The notes: generated from the sequence alone by a model not told the origin. A stretch of 64,000 nucleotides of DNA from Tubiluchus corallicola (GCA_030141605.1 JAQGDQ010000012.1:62001-126000); one strand, 5' to 3'. Shown: positions 1 through 14,859, numbered from the stretch's first letter. A program made the numbers and translations.

Positions 1-656
1 CAGTTGGATTTCCTCAAACTGACCTGTCCAAGTATTCCAGTATGCTGAAGTTAAAAACTTGCAGTTAAATTTAACCGCCTGCTACGAGCTAAATAGCTTA
101 TGCTGCATTGCACATTTATTTTTGATAGTTATGCACAAAATTTTTAGAATATAGAAGAGGTTATTTTGTTTTTTATTCAATAGGCAGAGATTGCAAAACT
201 AGTGCTAAACTGTTATAAAAACATAACAATGCTAATGTGATGTGAAAGTTAGTGGTTGAAATAGGTAAAGCATTGTGTCTGCATAAAGTGACTCTTACTT
301 TAGGAAAGGGAGCTTACCCTTCCGATTTTTTCAGCTAAAACTGTAGCTACCACCAACTTTTTTTAGCCATTGTTGTGTTATTTTAGTCACAGTGTCATGT
401 CATGAAAGCAGGTTAGAGTTCAGTGCTATTCATTCACTAAGATTTTAATTACTTGATATTTTCTGTAGCCATTGTGACTATACATTAGTTTTTGCCTAAA
501 GGTTATACAAGGTCCTTATTTAGTGTGTCACCACCACATTATGAAATTCCTCCGTTATTGCAAAATTTTATGCAACTGTGGCATATGCACATTTGCACAC
601 GCTAATAATTTGCTGCATAGCTTTATTAACCTTGCTTTTTAAACTTTACTTGCCAG

Positions 657-3600
657 GCTCTTCATCAAAAACTAGTCAACTGTTACAAAACTGTTTGTAA
701 GAATGAACTTTGGAAACTACCTCTGGATGGCTACATACACTGGTTTATCACCTACCATTTATTTAAAGCTCGATTATATACTGAACTGTCTTCGGTAAGA
801 CATCATTCCTTAATAACAATTTGTGGGTTGGTTAGGAATTAAAACTATGTCATATTTAATATTACAGTAAATATTACTTAACTTGCATTAAAGACATGAT
901 AATAATGGCTTCAATTTTCAACAAAAAATTTTGAGGACCAATGTGTTACTGAGATCTACTTTAAATCTTTTCTAGTTACTTTTGAATCTGCGATTTCTTG
1001 AAGCAAAGCTGAATGTTACTGGTCCAGCTGAAGTACTTAATGATTATTTACGTTATAGCAAAGTCATCGACCATCAGGTAATATTTTTTTAACATTACAC
1101 AAATAAAAATAAATAGCTGTAAAGATGATTAAAATATTTTAAATATAATATTTTTGACACTTTGTGGAATCATTGTTAAAATTCCCGCAAAGGGAGTCGA
1201 TACATTATGCTTAAAAATTTTAAATCATCTCTGTAATCATTCATTGTTTTTTGTTTAACATTATTTTTTTAACTTTTAAAGTAACTTTCTACCATTATTA
1301 GCTAAACGAGTTTGGTAATGACTAATAATGATGAAAATCTGGCAATGCGTTTATCACCAGTGCAACAAAGAAAGTTCTAAATTACTGTCACATTATTATT
1401 AGTGCTTAGAATTTTTCTTTTAAAACTATAATAATTTCATGGTGTGTTATTTCAGTGTCCAAAAAAGAGGAAGGATTTTGAGCAATTTGTGAGTGTAAAT
1501 GCTCACTTGCTGGTGGGCTCAGATAAACCAGATGTAGTGCAACTTGCTCTTTGCCAGCCTTCATTTTCTCAAGTATATGTGCAAGCCAGAGAAATAGCCA
1601 GCACAGAACAAGGTTTTTACCTGGACTGGAAGTAAGTGTTTACCAATTTGTACTAGACCATACAGTAAGCCCTCGCTTAACGACTCCTCATTTAGCTATG
1701 TTTCGTTTTAACAACGCTGATTTTTTTTACACCTTTTATTCATTTAACAACGTATGTTTCGATTTAACGACGATTTTTTCGGCATCCAAGTGCTGAAATT
1801 TTGTTTGCTGCACACCCTATTAACAGAAACCATGATTATAACTTACCCTACTAAACAGTCAAAATCCTGCACTGATGATTCATTGCTGATCACTCACTAA
1901 TGCTATAGCACTTTCCCACATGCATAGAAATGAAATTCGTCTGATAAAAATCTCTCGTGTTAGATTACTGGGTTAATTATCACTGCCTTCACGTCGTTTG
2001 CATTTTTGTTGTTGGAAGAACAATATTTGAAATATTCCTAGGAGTGTAAATCAGAAATGGCTGGTGTTAGACATCTTCATAAACCTTTTAAAAATATGGT
2101 ATTGGTGCTAAACTTGGATTTTTAATGAAAAAAATCTAGATATAGAGCGAAATTAAGAAGTGGGACAAGATGCTGCTAACACTTTACAGTATTGAAAAGA
2201 AGTTTTAACAGAAAAAAGAAATAGTCTGTCTATGCAACAAGCGCTAGATTTTTATAAACGACAAGCATAGGAAAAAGAGAAAGAAATGGCACAAGCAGAT
2301 CAGTCAGTCTGTGCGAAAAAGAATCTAGTTTCAAATTTGAATTTCACTGCAAATTTTAGTTCTCTTTAGCTTTTAGATAAAAATTTTCAGGATTTCTGGT
2401 ATAAACATCGTAAAATGTTTGATTTGTGAGCAAACATTAATTTTTGTCCGGCAAGGCAGCTGAGAGTTTAAGTAACCAGACATTATTGATTTCTGTCTTG
2501 CATGGCAAATTGGTGAGTGTTCTTACATAAGCCAAACATTATTGATCTTTGTGTAGAGAACACAGTGAATGCTTTTACATTAGTTTCTATGGAAGACATT
2601 GTTGCACATCACGATGTTTCCCTTAACGACATATTTTGCTGGAATGCTTTAGCGTCATTAAGCGAGTACTTACTGTATTATGCATATTTGGTTTGTATTT
2701 GGCAGTTAAAGTGAGAAGATTAGCTGAGTGGTCACAGTATGTGTATTTCGGTTATTAAATAGGTGGGTGACTGCTCAAAAAACTGGTTGTTGGCAGCTTC
2801 ATATGCTGTATTCTGATGCCCATTCTTCTTATTCAAAGAGACTGTGTATATACCTTTTCTGCAGTCCTCTACATTAAGTGAGCCTCACTTTTAAGTGGTG
2901 GCTCCAGAGTGCCAAGCTAAATAAAAATGGAACTGAACTTAGCTCATATGTGATCTATTAAACAGATCTTTAAGTGAAATGTTTCTTAATTGTAACACTG
3001 AATATGTTTTGCTTCTGATGTTTTGCTATCCTTGTTTTTATTTTGTTTAAATTAATTCTTGCAGTTCAATGAGATACACTAGTTTATTTATTTCAGCAAC
3101 AAAGCCTCGGTGACTAATGACTGTCTTCTCACTGTAAAACTTCACAAGCGAGCAGTGCGTTTTGCTTTGTTTACACCAGATGGTAGTAAAGTGATATCCT
3201 GTGCAGCTGACAATGTTGCTAAGGTAAATTTTTGTTAGACACTAATGAGCAAAATCCACGAACATGAGATAAATTCTTACACTGTTCTTGTATACACTTT
3301 TCTATACATGGATGTAGACCATGAAAATATTACATATTAGAAATGTTTTCAAACAGCATGTCAGAGAATTATTTTTGATAACTGTAAGAAACTTTGCAAT
3401 AACAAATGCAAGGGTAATTGCCTTTAATTCTTTCTTAATCAAGTTTAAACTGAAGTATTGACAATTTGAAACTTGAAGCCATGAATGACAGCACTATAGG
3501 TGAGCCCTAAAATGAACCACTGATTACACACGTAATCACTTTATGAGTGAAGGCGAGAGAAATCGCTGAGTATGTGCTTGGAAATCATGGGTCAGCAATG

Positions 3601-6600
3601 CTAAGGCTGATAAGTAATTAGATGGGTTTTGGCCAGGAAAACTGTTTCTAGCTGATATGCCTTACTGCCATTCACTGAGAATGGATTTGTACACATCCGA
3701 TATGATTAAGATACCTCTGCCCATACAATGGCACATTTTAGCAGGTTATCTCTGATAATGAACTAGGTATCTTCTGTGAGGTAACCATCCTCAACTTGTA
3801 GACCCAGTCGTTGAATGCTAGGTTGTTGCTTGCTGACTGCTCAACTATATAAAAAATGTAGCACCTTTTTTTAGACAAAAGTATCAATACTGTTTAAGCC
3901 TGGGAGACTGTGAGTACAAATTTACAAAAACTGCGTACTACAAAATTGTCATAGTATGTGGATGCTTAGAATACAAATATGCTTACATCAGTGAAAAGCA
4001 GTGGATTGGGAATGGTAATTAAGACTTTCTTTAACCAGATCAGTCTTTGTCATTTACCCCAGAAAAAAAATCCACACAAATTACTTTTTGTGTTTGTTTT
4101 ATTTTTGGGACACTGTTTGGTTAAAAATTGGAAAATGCAATAAACGGCACAGTAAATAGTGAAATAGATGAAATGCTGTTAATTGCTGGAAATTCCTTGA
4201 AATGCTAGCAATTCTCTTACCTTTATTATATGATAATTGGTATTTTTCAGCTGTGGGATGCACATGCTGGCCAAGAGTTAGCCATTTTCAAAGGACACAA
4301 GGATGATGTCCACTGTTGTGCACTATCCCGTACTGGCCAATTGCTAGTCACATGCTCAGCTGATAAAACATTGAAGATGTGGGCAATAGATGAAGAACTG
4401 CTGAAGAAAGTTGCAGTGGAATTATCAGAATCTCCCCCTATTAATGCAAGTGGGTGAAGCTAAGTTTTGTAATCTCACATTTATTAATCATTTATGTCAC
4501 ATACACACATATTACTCACATATTGCATCTCATTAATTTACTAACATATTACAACATCTATGTTTTGGCTTTACATGCAAAAATGTGAATATGTTGTATG
4601 TGCCATTCTTCAGTGCAAATTTTATCTCAAATTTTATAGTCGAGTGTAATTACAGTTACATTACAATTTGTACTTATTTTTTATAGAAAAGAAAGAAACG
4701 TCACCTAATTTGCGAGATGCAAGTACACACCCCATGTTTTTAGAAGATTCTAGTTCAGCTGATTTTGATCTAGATGCAGATACTTCAAGACATACGTTAC
4801 ATGGTTAGTGCTTGCATTTTCAAGCTTTATGTACTTTACATAAGTTATATTTGGTTATATAAGTTATAAGTTATATACTGACTACTAAATTGCTCAATTA
4901 CCTAGTAGAGATGGCACATTAAATAAACAAAGCAAATGCTGGAAAACTGAGTCGCCAAGCAGGAGAGTTATTTTTGCTAATTAAGGTATAAAACTTATTA
5001 GAGAAGTACCTATATCTATTTATTTCTTTTGATACTTTTAAAACCAAATAATAGTTTAATTTATCAAATTAGAGTTTCACTAGATGCCAATTTACTAGTG
5101 ACCATATCTGTGCACTTCTTTTGATACTTTTAATCTTAAAACCAAATAAAAGTTCAGTTAATCAAATTAGACTTTCAATAGTAGTAGTTTGCTATGCCAT
5201 TGAGTGCCTGTGTTCTTTTGGGGAATTTCAACCAAGTTTGAAATTAGATGAGTTTAAGTGATTTATTTTTTAGATGCAACCAACAGCAGGCAATCTCAAA
5301 TACTGCCACAGTAAACTTTCATTTCTCTGTGGTAGTTATTACATGCTGCAAAAAGTTTAGCCTTTAACAAAATACATAGGGCTTACCATTTAAGATTTCA
5401 CTTTTTTACTACACCAATAGCTGCACTTAATTTTTAAACTACATTTAAAATAAATAATGGTTGTTACTTATTTTACTATTTTGGTTTTTAAATTTTAATA
5501 AAGATATTACAGTCATGCCTCCGTTGTAAAGCGTATCCGTACTCATACAAATCGGTTTTCGACCAGAAAATTCGAGCTGAAATTGTCTCTGTTCTCGACC
5601 AGAATTTCGGTACTCGGACCAACCGCCAAACACTTGATGAACGCATACGCGGCACGGCGAGCCGAGCGTAACCGACCGCGCCCGAGAGTAGTCACGCACA
5701 ACATTTGAATCGCCTAACATTGATTTCCCTGATGTTGTTTTGGAAGGGGACTCCCCTTCTAAGCAGTAACTTGCTCACCCCCACCCCACCCACTTAGCCT
5801 ACATATGCCATCACACTGCTACCAACATGTAAAATTTCTTCATGCAGGAATTTTTATATTGTGTTAATTAATGTTTTCCTTTCTAATTCCATTTTGTTTT
5901 TCTTATCTATTATATCATATCTACTGTTTGAATAAACATTTTTGCATGTATTTCGTTTTAGTGATACTTTACAGTTCATTTGATGCTTGAGAATGGATTA
6001 TTTGCTTTTTCATTATTTCTTGTGGGAATAAATGATTTGGTACTCAACCAAATCAGCTTTCAAACACTTTTTAGGAACGAATTATGGTCTAAAACAGAGG
6101 TACTACTGTATTGTGAACAGGCTCCTAATTTAGAGAACATTATAGAAGTGCTAAGCACCACCATTATTAAGTATTTTATTTGTCCGAGGTCACTTGTGGT
6201 CACTAACTGAATACGGATTAACACATTTCATGTAACAGTCAGATATTAATTTGGCTTTATTTAGTAATAGTCAGTTATTCAATAATTACTTCTTCTTTGA
6301 TGTAGGATGTAAATGCATTAGAATGTGGCTAAAACACCTTTGCCAAATTGCTAGTTCATTAGCTGATCACAAATAATTATTCGTGGTAATAAGTGGGGTT
6401 TCCATCCCACCGTAACCATGTACGTCAAATAATGACTCTGCCATTAAGTGATTGATACCAGCTTTTTGTCCAATAGTATAAAAAATATATTTGCATTCTG
6501 TTTGATTGTATTTGGTTGTTCATGTATTTTAGGTCATCTTGGAGAGATAATGTTCTGTGATATTTCTCATGATGATAGATTAATTGTTTCTTGTGGTATG

Positions 6601-9600
6601 GATAGTCTACTAAAGCTATGGGACATTCAAAGCTTAAAGGAGATTGCAACTTTGGAAGGTTAGTGAAGGTTACTTTTTTATGTCGATTTCCTTGATAACT
6701 TAATCGCATAATTTCGTGCCAATGAATTTATATGACTGCAAAGATTTAGCTTTCAAATTATGGAGCAGACTTTTAGCCAGCTATCTTTTTTCCAGCTTGT
6801 TTATGTTGTATGACTCAATTATATTAGTTGTTGTTTAACTACAGCTAGTTAGATATATACATCTAGTTCTATAGATATTACTCTGCATAAAAGGATAAAA
6901 TTAAATAAGACAGAGTGCTTTGCATGTTTTCAGCATTTGTTACTAAAATAATTGAAAGTGAAGATGATTATGGCAACAAATTTCTACCTTTGGACGTTTT
7001 TTGCAGTTATTTTTGTAAACAAGCCATTAATTGCCTGAAATGGATGGCAATTTTTGTGTTTTTTCTGCAAGAGAAGTAACTTAATTTTTCTCCGCACAAA
7101 TAAAAAAGAATTCTCACTTTTTTATAATTGCCAGGTCACACAGCTACTGTCAATAGATGTTTGTTCTTTCCTGATGATAAACACGTCATTTCTTGTTCTA
7201 ATGATGTCACTGTGATTGTATGGGAAGTTGCTACCAAGAGCGTGGTTCTCAAGTATGAAGAACATGGATTAAGCGTCAGTTCTGTAGACGTTTCATCTAA
7301 TGGAGAGCTTGTGGCATCAAGTGGAGACGGAGATATTCATGTATGTAATTCAAATTTCATTAGTAATGTGAGTTTTTTTGTACTCATTGGTATTTTAATC
7401 TGCCAACCCAGATTCAGCACTCAGGAGCAGGGCTTCTTAATACAATGGTTGTTGCAGGACTAGAACCTAGCTCATTACAAGATAATCATCTCATGGTGAA
7501 ATACTAAACTGATAAAGGTGTCCTAGCCACCTCTGTCCTATGTGCATATAAATTCTTCCTCACTGAGGCAAATAACTGGTGGCAGAGAAAAAAGAGAAAC
7601 CACCTTGAAACATTTTCCTGCATATCAGTCATCCAATTATTGACAGTTTTGCTTAACTTCGACTGGTAGGTTTATGCATTACAATTTTACCCTGAGTGCA
7701 AATTGTGCAAATTTTTTATCATTTCTATGCTTAAAATGTAACACAAAATTTTAGAATAAAAAATGTTTCATCATTAGTAGTGACTATAGATCTGAAATCG
7801 AATTAATGGTATATTTTGAGTAAGGTAAAGATTGAACTGGCTTCATGCATTGTGCTGTTTCACTTGTGCACTTGCTGAGAAACTTATGAAGATTTTATCC
7901 TCTGCTTTTACTCACAATGAAAATTTGTGAAAGCAAATGGCATAATTTAAAAAACTCAAAAAGTAAAAATAGCTTTATTTCCAAAATGTCAAAAAATGGC
8001 TTTTAAGTGAACAAGTGTTTCTATTGTTCAAAGAATTTACTTTTTTGTGGTAGCACCATTATACTAGTAAATATAAAGTGAATTCTTTCAAAAATCTATT
8101 AATCCAAATCAAATCATCTCGGTTGTTTTTTTATGGAAATGATATAGATCCATATTAAATTATTTTGTACCTCCGAAGTTTGAATCAGTGTCTTTCATTA
8201 GCTTTATACACTTTAGATTTGGAAAGCATTGAGTGGAGAAGTGATGCAGAAGTGTTACACGAGATCTGGGAATGCCGTTTTGTGTTGCAAATTTTCTCCG
8301 GACAATTTTCTTGTTGCTGGTGGTCTTTCAAATTATTCTGTTGTGGTAAATTTGCTTAAATTTATTTTCCACTTACGTAATTTCATGTCTTGCTGACTTA
8401 ATCTGTTGATGTTTTTTACCAGCTCTCATGTGTAAAACAGTAGATTTTATATCCTTGGAGTTTTTTTAGACCTGTTTTCACTTATTTGTGATTTGTGTAT
8501 TGCTTTTCCATTTTGAAATGTTTGATTTTTTATGCAGTTTATAGTAGCAATACAGCCATACAGTAATTCAGGTATACAGGCAAATTCTACTTATTTATTA
8601 TTTGGCCATTCGGTTAATAGTTCTTCCAGATTTGAGTATTGTGATTTATTTGTCATTAAATTAAATCTTGTCATTTAGTTTTTATGTGCTTCAGTTGTTT
8701 TTGCAGCCCAATGTTGTTTGTTTAATACTAATTCTAAATTAATTCAGAAACACACTGATTATTACTAATATTAATGGACATACTAAATGATCATGTAATA
8801 CTGTTATAATGCCATCGCTTAAACTAGTCTAATAGTACTGTTGTAGTGTGTAAATTCTCATGTGTAAAAACAAAAAACAAAAATATGAAAGAGTGTAGTT
8901 AAATTTTGTTTGATAATACATATTTTTCATTTTCCAGCTGTGGAGTACAACCACTGCAGCTGTTGTAGCTGTTTATAAAGGTCATACAGGATGGGTGTAC
9001 TCGTTAAACTTTTCCACAAGTGGCACACGTTTACTGTCTGCATCAGATGATGAAACTGTGATGGTATGGAAACCATGTGTCTATGATATTATTTGCACGT
9101 TTTTTTCTATAGCTTTCTTACATAATTATTTAGCCTGAGTAATAGGAGATATTTCACCTGAGATAAGCATGGTTCTCAAATGTGTTGCATTTTCTGTTTT
9201 GGTCAATTTATTTCACTGCACATTTTGCTGCCGAAAATCTGCTTACCAAACAGTTAAAAAAATCATCAACCGTTGACGTCACCAAGTGACAATAGTATAG
9301 TATTTTGACAAATCAGCTTTATAGTGAGTAACAACAGTACGGTTTTCAGGTGATCCAATAATTGTTTTGGATGGCTGTTTCATCCTATTTTCTGCTGTGG
9401 ATCACTTATAGTTGTAATCATTATGGTGCTTTTTTAACACAACCTTGTTGAGTATCATTAGAGCACACAGTTTTTTCAGATTTGGAAAGTTGGTTCCACT
9501 AACGATGAAAAAAGTCTATGTCTGAAGCGAGATTACTCAGTAAACTTTGCACCGGATAATAACATTCTACTTGTTGCACCAGACAGCAAAAATCGTTTTG

Positions 9601-12600
9601 CGGTATAAATCTGCTGTATATAATAAATTAATATCTGTCTTAATAATTGTCTTAATTTTGTATTCCGAATGGTCTGACGAGACAACGTATTCATAGTGCC
9701 ATTCCGTGGATACATTTCACTCTACATCTTTAAGTTTGTGAACTATAATAATCTAGCACACAGCTGAGGGTCTGGTTTCGTTATACTGCTCAGTTCAAAA
9801 ATGATGTTCAAAGGAGCTTGAAATAAGTGACAATAATGATTTTTTTACTCTGTCAGAAAATGTGATTATTAATTTCCATCAAAATCATTGTTTGACTTTA
9901 CCATTACTATTTATCAATATTTAAAATCGGATTTGTAGTTCCTGTTAGTTTAAATTGGTAGATTTAGGTTATAAAATTTGTCTGAATAAAATCAGATTGT
10001 ACTTATTATTTTCTGTGACCATATATAAATGAATGTATTCCCATTGGATATTTCTAAAATAAACTGAAAATATTATTTTTATGTTAGTAAGTTTTTATCC
10101 TATGCAAACAAGTTGCACAAATTGTGCTTACTTGTTAAATTTTGTTTTAATTTTGATGAAAGTGTGTTATCATTTTAGGTTATTTATTAAAATGCAAGCA
10201 TCCAGGGGTTAATGATGACTTTGACACTTTTTTCAGTTGTTTGCTGTTTTTATACATTATAGCCAATATCATATTGTACAAACTGTTTAACAACATCCAT
10301 TTTTCATCTATATAGGTGTTGTCTGGGAAGGAGGGTGAAGTACAGCATTTAACCTCCATCGAAACCTCGAGAATTCGTTGCTGCGCGGTTGCTTCATCTT
10401 GGGATTTCGTTGCTTTTGGTTGTGATAGTGGAGTAGTAAAGGTATAACATTTAATTCGAAAATTACATCTTTCGATGCCTTGTAGTGGGGTTCATAGCCG
10501 TGCATGCAGTTTATAAAAACTAATTACAAATTGTGTGTGTCGTGAAATTTTTGTTAGTTGTATATACATTTGTGGCGTAATTCTGTGATGCCTGAATCTT
10601 TAAATAAACGTAATGTTTGTAGAATGTGGAAACAGCTTATGCAGCAAGCATTCTGCTTGTGAGCAAGTTCTGCATTTGTTCTAAGACTCAGGAGAGTTTT
10701 GGTTTCAACGTAATGCACTCTTATTTATCTATATCCAAAAATGAAGTCTGTTTCATAGGTAATATTGTGTATGTGAAGTCTTGCAGCAACTGCGCCAGTA
10801 TTGAACAGATGCATCATTGCTAAGTGAAGAGACATTTATATTTAAGCCTTCTGAATACTCTGCACTTAGTGTAGCTCTTATCAATACTTGTGGTTTATCG
10901 AACTGATACGAAAAATGATGTTTGAGAGACATAGTCTTTCGTGATGAATGACAGATGGTGTTTGACAAAACATTACGGCTAGTATTAGTTTAGCTCTGAC
11001 TTTTCTGTTCATTTTGTTTCAATTAATTGTTTGATATTTTTTGTTAGTTGTTGCGTTTAGAAAACAGGGCTGCCGTTACCAGCAGTTTAAGAGAACTAGA
11101 GGGCCATACTGGATCAGTACGTTGTTGTAGCTTCGGTTCACACCTATCCATTCTGGTCACTTGCTCGGATGATTGCACTTTGAGGGTAACTGTTTAGATT
11201 GCTGTTTAAAGATTAATTATCTTATTAAAGGTCTCATTTCTAGTCAAACAGGACTTCTGAAACACCAGGACAAATTTCCAAACTTAGATATCACTAGCTT
11301 TGTTTACTATTTAAATGAGTGAGAATGGTAAAATTTGTGATTAGGCAAATTTTATTATTCTTAATTAAACATCCTTCTAATTAAAATTAGAATTTAAATT
11401 TTTAGAATGAGGTGTTTACTGGTCATTTGTTCGGCTGTATAACTAGCAGCGTAAGGATTGCTTATAATTGCTAATGATATTTTCTAATTTCATTGCAAAG
11501 ATTAATTTAATAACATAAACGTCAGAATAAATTATTCTCGATTTTTGGTTACTTCATCTTTGTAGGGTGATGTTACTCTTTACAGTTTGACTTTATTCAC
11601 TTATTTGGCATTTAGATATGGCCATTAATAAGTGCATCTGGAGATCAAGCATCAGTTTTGTGCAATGGTCATTCGGATTCTGTATGGAGAGTAAAGCTAT
11701 TTAACCAAGATTCCCGAATTCTGTCCTGTTCTCATGACGGATCGATACGCGTTTGTATTTTTATCATTTAATTTTCATTTATTAATTAATCAATTAACTG
11801 GCAGTTAACTCATTCAAAAAACTTTTTAACTGTGATGCATCACCTCTCTCTGCAACAAATATACCATAAGGTTAATTGCTCTTTATCATAATGTATATGG
11901 TTTATTAATTATGACTAATCACAGTTAAAACGACTTGCCTAACCTGTGTTTGCCTAGTCTATTGTACTTTTTAAAGAAAATTCATCCATTGTATTATCCT
12001 TACCTTTCCTTTATCTCATTACCTTTGGAACTTTTTTCATATGTCTTCTAGTGTCTGATTCTTTACACGACTGTTTTATTAAATATAGCAAACTTATAAG
12101 CTTTACACAACTGTTTTATTAAATATAGCAAACTTATAAGCTTAGTAAAGTCCACTGGAGGACAGTTACATTTAATGTACTACAAAAATGTGTATGTTCC
12201 TTAGTGTTAATGAAATATTCAGAATTGGTACTTTAAATATGGAAAGCTAATAATAATAAAAGAAAATGTGAACTTAAAAAATACTGGGATACGCCATAAC
12301 TGTATGATGATATAGGCACTTGTGATTGCAATGATACATTTTTGTGCCTGTGTGCTAAATATCGTTGGTCCATTTTTTCTAGTTATCGATTATTTTACCT
12401 ATTATAGTGGTGATTTATTTTAGGTATGGAATTCATCATCGGGTGAACAATTATTAAGATGTACTGGTCATCAGGAATGGGTGCTTGCCTGTGATGTATC
12501 CTTCGATGAAAAACACTTTATATCAGCTTCAGTAGATAGAACACTAAAGGTGCAAAAGTTTTGTTTATCTAATTATGGTTTAAGTACAGCTATGTACTAT

Positions 12601-14064
12601 CACAGTTATTATCATGTTACTGTTTAGCTGAATTGTATATAGCTAAATGGATATTGATACTTTTTACATTATCAGAACTGGAAAAAATAGTTCAAAAAAT
12701 GTCTCCTTTGTTCTTTACTGGAGGTATAGATTGCTAAGTTCTGCAAAAAGAAATAGTATTTACATTACAAAACTCATATCTCCCATGTCTGGTTAGTACT
12801 GATTTCTCTACAATTAAGAAAAATCCACATTGACTAGTAGTCATTTTTACAACTTTGGCTACTTAAAACACCCTAGTACTTGGTCGTTCATTATTAAATA
12901 TTGAAGAGTGATTGTAAATTTATAGCATAAAATGAAGCTCGAGTAAGAGTATAATAAGTAATAACATTGGCATTTAATTTAGCTATGGAACACTGCTGAT
13001 GGGAAGCTGATACACGTATTCACTGGTCACTCTGATTGTGTACGCAGCTGTGAATTTTCGGCCGATGGACAGTTTCTAGTATCTGGAGATGACCAGGGCT
13101 TTATCTTCATTTGGCTTGTAAAACAAGGCTGTCTAAAAAGTATGGGTAATCCTGTCTTATGTTTGGGTAATATTAAAGCACGTGATTCATGTTGAAATAA
13201 ATAACTTTTGTTTAAAAATGTTTTTCACTAAAATTGTTATTAACAAAAATATTTTTTGGTACAGCGATTAACATCAGAAAATTCGAATTTGTATTCCAAC
13301 ATCATCTTGTGTTCTCTTGTTAAACATTTTTTGAAATTTTTAATTAAGCGTTAACTTCAATAAATTTAGTAATATTATTGTACTAATATTAATATTCAGT
13401 CTTAGAATTGTAATTGTTATCTGCTAAAATTGTCTACAACTAATAATAAATGCAAAGTTTTGTTTTCTGACTTCAATTGCCAATTTGAAGTTGATTAATT
13501 GGAGTGTTGCTTGTTTGATCTGTTTAGCTTATATGGTATTCTAGTATTTAGCAAGTACCACTCTTAATGTTTTTGCACAATTCTAACTGATTTACTTTCA
13601 CCTTATGTACATTTTTGCATCGTACAGAATTTATATATATATGAATTCGGGAAATGGAATAATAGCAAAAATGCTGGTTTTCAGTACAAGAAATTGTATC
13701 CAAATTATTTTTTATTCTAGGTGTTTTGTCAAGACACAATAGCTGGGTAACAGATGTGCATTTCTCAAAGGATGGTAGCAAGTTAGTATCAGCGTCGGAT
13801 AGTTTAAAGTTTTGGGACAGTGATGGCACATTGTTACAAACATTTCACATTAGAGGTAGTTTTGTGAAGTATGTTACTGCTTCTTCAGATTTCAAGACAT
13901 TCGTCAGTGTAGACAGTGCTGGAATCTTGTATATCTTGAACCAAATTGAGGATAGCGAATCACCATCAGACATCAATGGCCAAGGTGAATCTTTGAAGGG
14001 TTTTAAGTTGACTGTTCCACAGCAGTCAAAATGTCCAGCCTTTTTACCTGCAACTGATCCATAG
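657..14064 (+). CDS. APAF1: APAF1-like apoptotic protease activating factor, C-terminal part (5' end outside window)
   Basis: In animals this protein binds cytochrome c through its WD40 propellers and assembles the caspase-activating apoptosome in the cytosol. Exons read: 657-794, 976-1077, 1456-1631, 3097-3223, 4251-4449, 4687-4803, 6533-6658, 7135-7340, 8217-8345, 8938-9063, 9480-9602, 10316-10441, 11048-11185, 11616-11750, 12424-12549, 12983-13139, 13721-14064. All have AG/GT borders and joined phases, giving 864 residues and a stop. The first three exons match the helical region ahead of the propellers (vertebrate-like VGPA..; here VTGPAEVL). About 15 WD40 repeats follow, with GH...W(D/K/N) signatures, for example GHKDDVHCCALS and GHTATVNRCLFF. 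The C-terminus (WVTDVHFSKDG, DFKTFVSVDSAGILYIL) closely follows vertebrate APAF1. CARD and NB-ARC should lie upstream, so the protein start is not seen. The exon at 4687-4803 encodes an acidic linker absent from the vertebrate protein as I remember it. Family identity is strong; individual borders are hand-placed. Confidence 0.9.
1663..2675. mobile_element. Family 1 DNA transposon remnant (CAGTAAG TIRs) in APAF1 intron
   Basis: The element starts CAGTAAGCCCTCGCTTAACG after a TA and ends GCGAGTACTTACTG before a TA, so the ends are inverted and the target duplication is TA. Related copies lie at 37100-38465 and 50713-51284; their shared right end includes a conserved TTTTGCTGGAA(T/C)GC block. 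The 1.0-kb interior has no intact reading frame that I recognise, so it looks non-autonomous or decayed. The TA target and CAGT ends suggest the Tc1/mariner-pogo group; this is inference. Confidence 0.75.
5510..6108. mobile_element. Family 3 TA-flanked TIR element in APAF1 intron
   Basis: The left end CAGTCATGCCTCCGTTG and the inverse of the right end (CAGTAGTACCTCTGTT) form imperfect inverted repeats, and both are preceded by TA. The left part carries a GC- and CpG-rich block (5640-5700) in otherwise AT-rich DNA. Motifs starting GGTACTC and followed by a CAAACACTT block recur near both ends. No transposase frame is visible, so it reads as a non-autonomous element of about 0.6 kb. Confidence 0.65.
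12061..12140. repeat. 40-bp tandem duplication in APAF1 intron
   Basis: Two head-to-tail 40-bp copies (12061-12100, 12101-12140) differ at one base, ACACGA against ACACAA. It lies in the intron between exons ending at 11750 and starting at 12424. The near-identity implies a recent duplication. Confidence 0.9.
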
Positions 14065-14859
14065 AATCTTTTTACGCGTTAACGTTCTGAGGTAAAACAT
14101 TGACATGTTGTTTTTTTTATGTAATCTCAGTCTGTTTTGTAGTGTGCTTTTACCCAGTTCTTTAATTTGGTATACTGGTATTTGGTAATTTTGTAACTAT
14201 ACTACAAGCTAGTTTTGGTTAACACTGAAATTCATTTTTTTCTCGACCTTCATTTTGCCCCCTGGTGGGGTTGCAGGTTAATCATTCTCGTTGTAACTTT
14301 TTATTTCATTTGACTCGCCTCGAGATCTTTCATTTGATACACAGTACTATTCCTAGACACTCGATGCGTTTCTGTTCTTGACCCCCATTTTTCAGTTTTT
14401 GCCTCCTAACAGAAAATTTCCCCCCTCCAAATAACCCATATACTGCCATACCCAACAACTTCGCCACACCTAACCATATACCAAATATGGTGGCTGTAGC
14501 TAAACTAACAACTATAGAAGAAAAATAAATGAAGACCTGCATAATGAATGTATACATAGTTTCCTTTGCCCAAAGAGTGTACTGTGTGAATTTTTTGCTC
14601 CTAGCCCTCAGTGTGTAAAAGGTCGCCAAATGGAGATCATCCTAAATTTTGCATTTTGGCCCCTCCCTGGGGTATTTAAAGCTTGCCGGCTTTTTAAAGC
14701 TCCACATGCACATCTACCCCATAGTACTCAAATATTTGTGCAAAAACAATTGAAAAAAACTGAAAGCCCTAGGAGTTGCGACCTAAAGGGAAAACTGACC
14801 AATGCTCACTGCCTTCCCCCTTTACCAGATGTCAGAGATCATCACACTGTTGTCCTTTA

